This document shows, in pieces, positions 4,626-6,899 of a DNA stretch of 6,899 nt. The DNA is from Desulfobacteraceae bacterium (GTDB taxonomy: Bacteria; Desulfobacterota; Desulfobacteria; Desulfobacterales; Desulfobacteraceae), in assembly GCA_024225895.1 (NCBI GenBank), contig JAAEMC010000357.1, positions 1 through 6,899 of the forward strand, in the 5' to 3' direction. Position 1 is the stretch's first letter. The number at the start of each line of letters is the position of its first letter. The notes beneath the pieces were generated by a model. That model worked only from the letters and a program-made list of their open reading frames with translations, searched no databases and was not told where the DNA came from. Made by a program: the position numbers and the translations under genes.

Positions 4626-6770
4626 TCACAAAGATATCTCTGAGATACATCTGAATCCAATGGTATTGGATGTGAATTCCGGGGTGAAAAGTCCCCTGGA
4701 GCTGATGGTCACTGTATTCTTGGAATTCCAAGCACCACCTTTTGCAATAGCGTATTTAGTATCTTTTTTGGTTTTAAAAGGGGCATTCTCCATATCACAG
4801 GTCCATTCCATTACATTGCCTAACATGTCCGAGATATTAAACGAATTGGCGTGGGTGTCATATTCATCCACAGTAGTTGTATCGGCAATGGCACTATCTT
4901 CCATATTACAACAGTGGATATTAAAATCATTACCCCATGGATATTTGTTTCCAATATCGGTTCTGGCAGCAGCCTCCCATTCCGCTTCCGTGGGAATTCT
5001 ACGCCCAATCCAGGCGGCAAAAGTAAGGGCATCATCAACACTGACCTGGACCACCGGATGATTGCGTTTTCCATTCAAAGAAGATTTGGACCCTGAGGGT
5101 TTATACCAACATGCACCTTTCACCTCTTTCGAGCCTGATGTTTTTTGCCAGCTAGATCCCTTGGTTTTTTTAATAAACCGGGAATGAAAAACAGTACCGG
5201 AGCCCTTTTTCTCTGCTGTGGTGACATAGCCTGTTTCCTCGATAAAAATTTCAAAAAACGCATTAGTTATGGGGTACATTGCAATATATACCCTGGGCAT
5301 TTCAAATTGTTGAAGCTCAAGACTGCTTTTAAGACTTTTTAGGGCACCCACCGTATAAAGGCCTTCCGGGACTTCTACATATTTATTGAATTGTTTTTCT
5401 CTTTCCCCGAGGATTTCATCAAATTGTTCTGCCAGTTCCCGCTTTTCCCTGAATTCATCCAACGCCTTTTGTTCTTCTTCATCCAGTTCATCCAGCTCTT
5501 CTATATCTTCATCTTCATCCAGCTCAATTTCTTCGACATCATCATCTAATTCTTCAATCTCTTCAAGTTCCTCATCTTCATCAAGTTCAATCTCTTCTAC
5601 ATCTTCGTCTTCATCTATATCTAATTCCTCAAGCTCTTCATCCTCATCCAGATCGATCTCCTCTAACTCCTCATCCTCATCCAGATCAATTTCTTCTAAC
5701 TCCTCATCCTCATCCAGCTCGATTTCTTCAATTTCCTCATCTTCGTCCAATTCCAGTTCATCAATTTCTTCGAGTTCCTCGTCTTCATCCAGTTCGATCT
5801 CCTCAATATCCTCGTCTTCATCCAGATCGATCTCCTCAATTTCTTCGTCCTCATCCAGCTCAATCTCTTCTAATTCCTCATCCTCATCCAGCTCGATCTC
5901 TTCAATATCCTCATCCTCATCCAGCTCGATCTCTTCAATATCCTCATCCTCATCCAGCTCGATCTCTTCGATTTCCTCATCTTCATCAACTTCAATTTCC
6001 TCTACTTCTTCATCTTCTTCTAATTCCTCATCCTCATCCAACTCAATTTCTTCAAAGTCAGCATCTTCATCCAGGTCGATTTCTTCTATTTCATCATCTT
6101 CATCCAGATCAATTGTTTCAAATTCGTCATCCTCCTCATCCTCTTCAACAACCTCGATCTCCTCATCTTCATCAACTTCTATTTCCTCTACTTCCTCCTC
6201 CTCCTCTTCGCTTATTGCCTCTTCAAGTCCTTCAACAGGGAAACCTTCGTGGGCAATTTTATTTAAAATATTTTCAATCTGGCCGACCACATCGTGGGCT
6301 TCAAGCTCTTCATTGGAACCTTCGAAATTATCTAGAAAGTCGGTGATCAGCTTTAACAGACCTGCAGCCTGATCAATATCAACATCCCCGGCTTGTACTG
6401 CATTGGTAAATGAATGCAGCAGATTATTTTTTGCCTCCTCTGACATGTCAAAGGTATTGGCATCCGTGATAACTATATTTTCGGGATTCTTATCTTTTTC
6501 GCTGAGTTTTTTAAGGTCTGCAGTAATGGATGATTTGATGGAAAAGAAATTTCTTCTTTTAGCTTTGAGTTTGGGCAGGCTGTCGCCAACATCCCATATA
6601 GTCTTGATCAGTGTATCAGTTTCAATCTTTCGGATTTTTAAAATGTCGTCTTCTGATGTATAAAGTTCCCTTATGGCAAGGATCGCCTTTTGTTTTACAG
6701 ACTTCTCCCGGTAATTCAAGTTGGCGATTGCCTCATCAATTCCTTCCAATGAAATGGATATATTTGCCAA
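4626..6770 (-). CDS. Acidic 11-residue-repeat protein with a C-terminal FGE/SUMF1-like domain lacking catalytic cysteines
   Basis: A 714-aa protein with no signal peptide or membrane segment, so probably cytoplasmic. Residues 1-180 are a mixed-charge helical region that I do not recognise. Residues about 183-434 are roughly 70% D+E, with no lysine or arginine between K171 and K435, and carry about 18 LDEDE-type repeats, mostly 11 residues apart. Residues 435-465 are a charged linker. Residues about 466-710 match the formylglycine-generating-enzyme (SUMF1) fold: MYPITNAFFEIFIEETGY, HPVVQVSVDDALTFAAW, RRIPTEAEWEAAAR, YPWGN, NISDMLGNVMEWTCD, KGGAWN and NTIGFRC. In true FGEs the segment after GGSW holds two copper-binding cysteines; here it reads NSKNTVTISSRG, so sulfatase activation is unlikely. 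A binding role, as in other lectin-fold SUMF1 relatives, is inference. The start is TTG at 6770, ten bases after AAGGAG; the nearer ATG at 6777 is out of frame. It is first in an operon with xerD. Confidence 0.85.
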   Translation of the reverse strand: MANISISLEGIDEAIANLNYREKSVKQKAILAIRELYTSEDDILKIRKIETDTLIKTIWDVGDSLPKLKAKRRNFFSIKSSITADLKKLSEKDKNPENIVITDANTFDMSEEAKNNLLHSFTNAVQAGDVDIDQAAGLLKLITDFLDNFEGSNEELEAHDVVGQIENILNKIAHEGFPVEGLEEAISEEEEEEVEEIEVDEDEEIEVVEEDEEDDEFETIDLDEDDEIEEIDLDEDADFEEIELDEDEELEEDEEVEEIEVDEDEEIEEIELDEDEDIEEIELDEDEDIEEIELDEDEELEEIELDEDEEIEEIDLDEDEDIEEIELDEDEELEEIDELELDEDEEIEEIELDEDEELEEIDLDEDEELEEIDLDEDEELEELDIDEDEDVEEIELDEDEELEEIEELDDDVEEIELDEDEDIEELDELDEEEQKALDEFREKRELAEQFDEILGEREKQFNKYVEVPEGLYTVGALKSLKSSLELQQFEMPRVYIAMYPITNAFFEIFIEETGYVTTAEKKGSGTVFHSRFIKKTKGSSWQKTSGSKEVKGACWYKPSGSKSSLNGKRNHPVVQVSVDDALTFAAWIGRRIPTEAEWEAAARTDIGNKYPWGNDFNIHCCNMEDSAIADTTTVDEYDTHANSFNISDMLGNVMEWTCDMENAPFKTKKDTKYAIAKGGAWNSKNTVTISSRGLFTPEFTSNTIGFRCISEISL
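5481..6182 (-). repeat. 33-bp coding tandem repeat array (acidic repeats)
   Basis: The array encodes residues about 197-430 of the 714-aa protein. The unit is 33 bp, giving 11 residues of the form I-E-L-D-E-D-E-(E/D)-(I/L)-E-E, about 18 units in all. The phase is disturbed near residues 250-260, 335-340 and 400-416. Copies at 5875-5907 and 5908-5940 are identical at the DNA level, and 5941-5973 differs at only two bases. Other copies differ mainly at synonymous positions, so the array is mostly old with a recent local duplication. The purine/pyrimidine-biased strand makes it prone to slippage. Confidence 0.93.
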
Positions 6771-6777
6771 AGGGCAT
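6736..6777 (-). other. Out-of-frame 13-codon leader ORF overlapping the TTG start
   Basis: The first ATG after the AAAAGGAG ribosome site begins MPFGKYIHFIGRN and ends at TGA (6736-6738), in a frame different from the 714-aa gene, whose TTG lies 7 bases further in. The spacing from GGAG to this ATG is 3 bases (short) and to the TTG 10 bases (long). It may be chance, or it may compete with the main start and lower its expression. I keep it as a start-site caveat rather than a gene. Confidence 0.25.
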
Positions 6778-6811
6778 TTTCTCCTTTTAATTGAGTTTAT
6801 GCTAGCTTTAC

Positions 6812-6840
6812 ATTATTGTATAAACATCGGCTTATTTCAA
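6812..6840 (-). promoter_or_regulatory. Sigma70-like promoter of the acidic-repeat/xerD operon
   Basis: On the minus strand, TTGAAA (6840-6835) is followed after 17 bases by AATAAT (6817-6812), each close to the -35 and -10 consensus. Transcription would start near 6805, leaving a leader of about 35 bases with AAAAGGAG at 6781-6788 before the gene. The sequence is AT-rich, so the match is suggestive only. Confidence 0.45.
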
Positions 6841-6899
6841 TATATCCTTATATTTCAGTTAATTTAATTTGTCACCAATTTCACTTCCCCATTGAAAAA

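Noticed and set aside
4626..4800. Diversity-generating retroelement variable region at the C-terminus of the lectin-fold (FGE-like) domain
   Set aside because: The fold class and the GFRC ending are reminiscent of such target proteins, but there is no reverse transcriptase, no template repeat copy and no cluster of asparagine/AAY codons in this window.
5386..6372. Long rightward open frame encoding an almost pure serine protein
   Set aside because: It is the complement of the acidic repeat array; the D/E codons on the minus strand read as serine-rich codons on the plus strand. It has no ribosome site or domain and conflicts with the well-supported minus-strand gene.
6864..6899. Possible C-terminal tail of an upstream leftward gene
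   Set aside because: Two minus-strand frames stay open from the edge (ending FFNGEVKLVTN at TAA 6866-6864, or FQWGSEIGDKLN at a nearby TAA). With about a dozen codons there is no way to choose between them or to support either.

Overview
The window reads as chromosomal DNA from a Gram-negative, moderately AT-rich bacterium. The envelope genes, the porin ending in phenylalanine and the two-component system establish a Gram-negative. A Desulfobacterota (deltaproteobacterial, Desulfobacteraceae-like) source is my inference from the overall protein style and is not proven by any single feature.

Left part (1-2145): an envelope-stress-type regulatory module. A sensor histidine kinase (its C-terminal catalytic half lies beyond the left edge) and an OmpR/CpxR-type response regulator are read leftwards with an ATGA overlap. 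Divergent from them is a small exported protein with two degenerate LTxxQ motifs, of the CpxP/Spy/ZraP kind. The 151-base gap between the divergent genes holds TTTAC/GTAAA words. One pair, read on the minus strand, is GTAAA-N5-GTAAA, the published enterobacterial CpxR box, and it overlaps a 19-base perfect palindrome. This repeats the E. coli cpxP/cpxRA layout.

Middle (2146-3734): a hairpin bracketed by 9-base direct repeats, then a 345-aa outer-membrane porin-like protein and a textbook rho-independent terminator. The 397-base gap up to the next gene (3338-3734) contains no gene. Besides the terminator it holds a small hairpin and a 221-bp element with 19-bp terminal inverted repeats (17/19 matching) starting CAGGG. 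This element is flanked by an exact 10-bp direct repeat, so it looks like a non-autonomous insertion element (MITE). Inside it are two tandem 37/38-bp units, each able to fold as a hairpin.

Right part (3735-6770): a two-gene leftward operon. The first gene encodes a 714-aa three-part protein: a helical N-terminal region of about 180 aa, then about 250 aa of almost purely acidic 11-residue repeats, then a formylglycine-generating-enzyme-like (SUMF1, C-type-lectin-fold) domain without the catalytic cysteines. Three bases after its stop codon begins a complete XerD-type tyrosine recombinase with all six catalytic residues. A sigma70-like promoter lies upstream of the operon. The pairing of a polyanionic repeat/FGE-like protein with XerD is the least explained part of the window.
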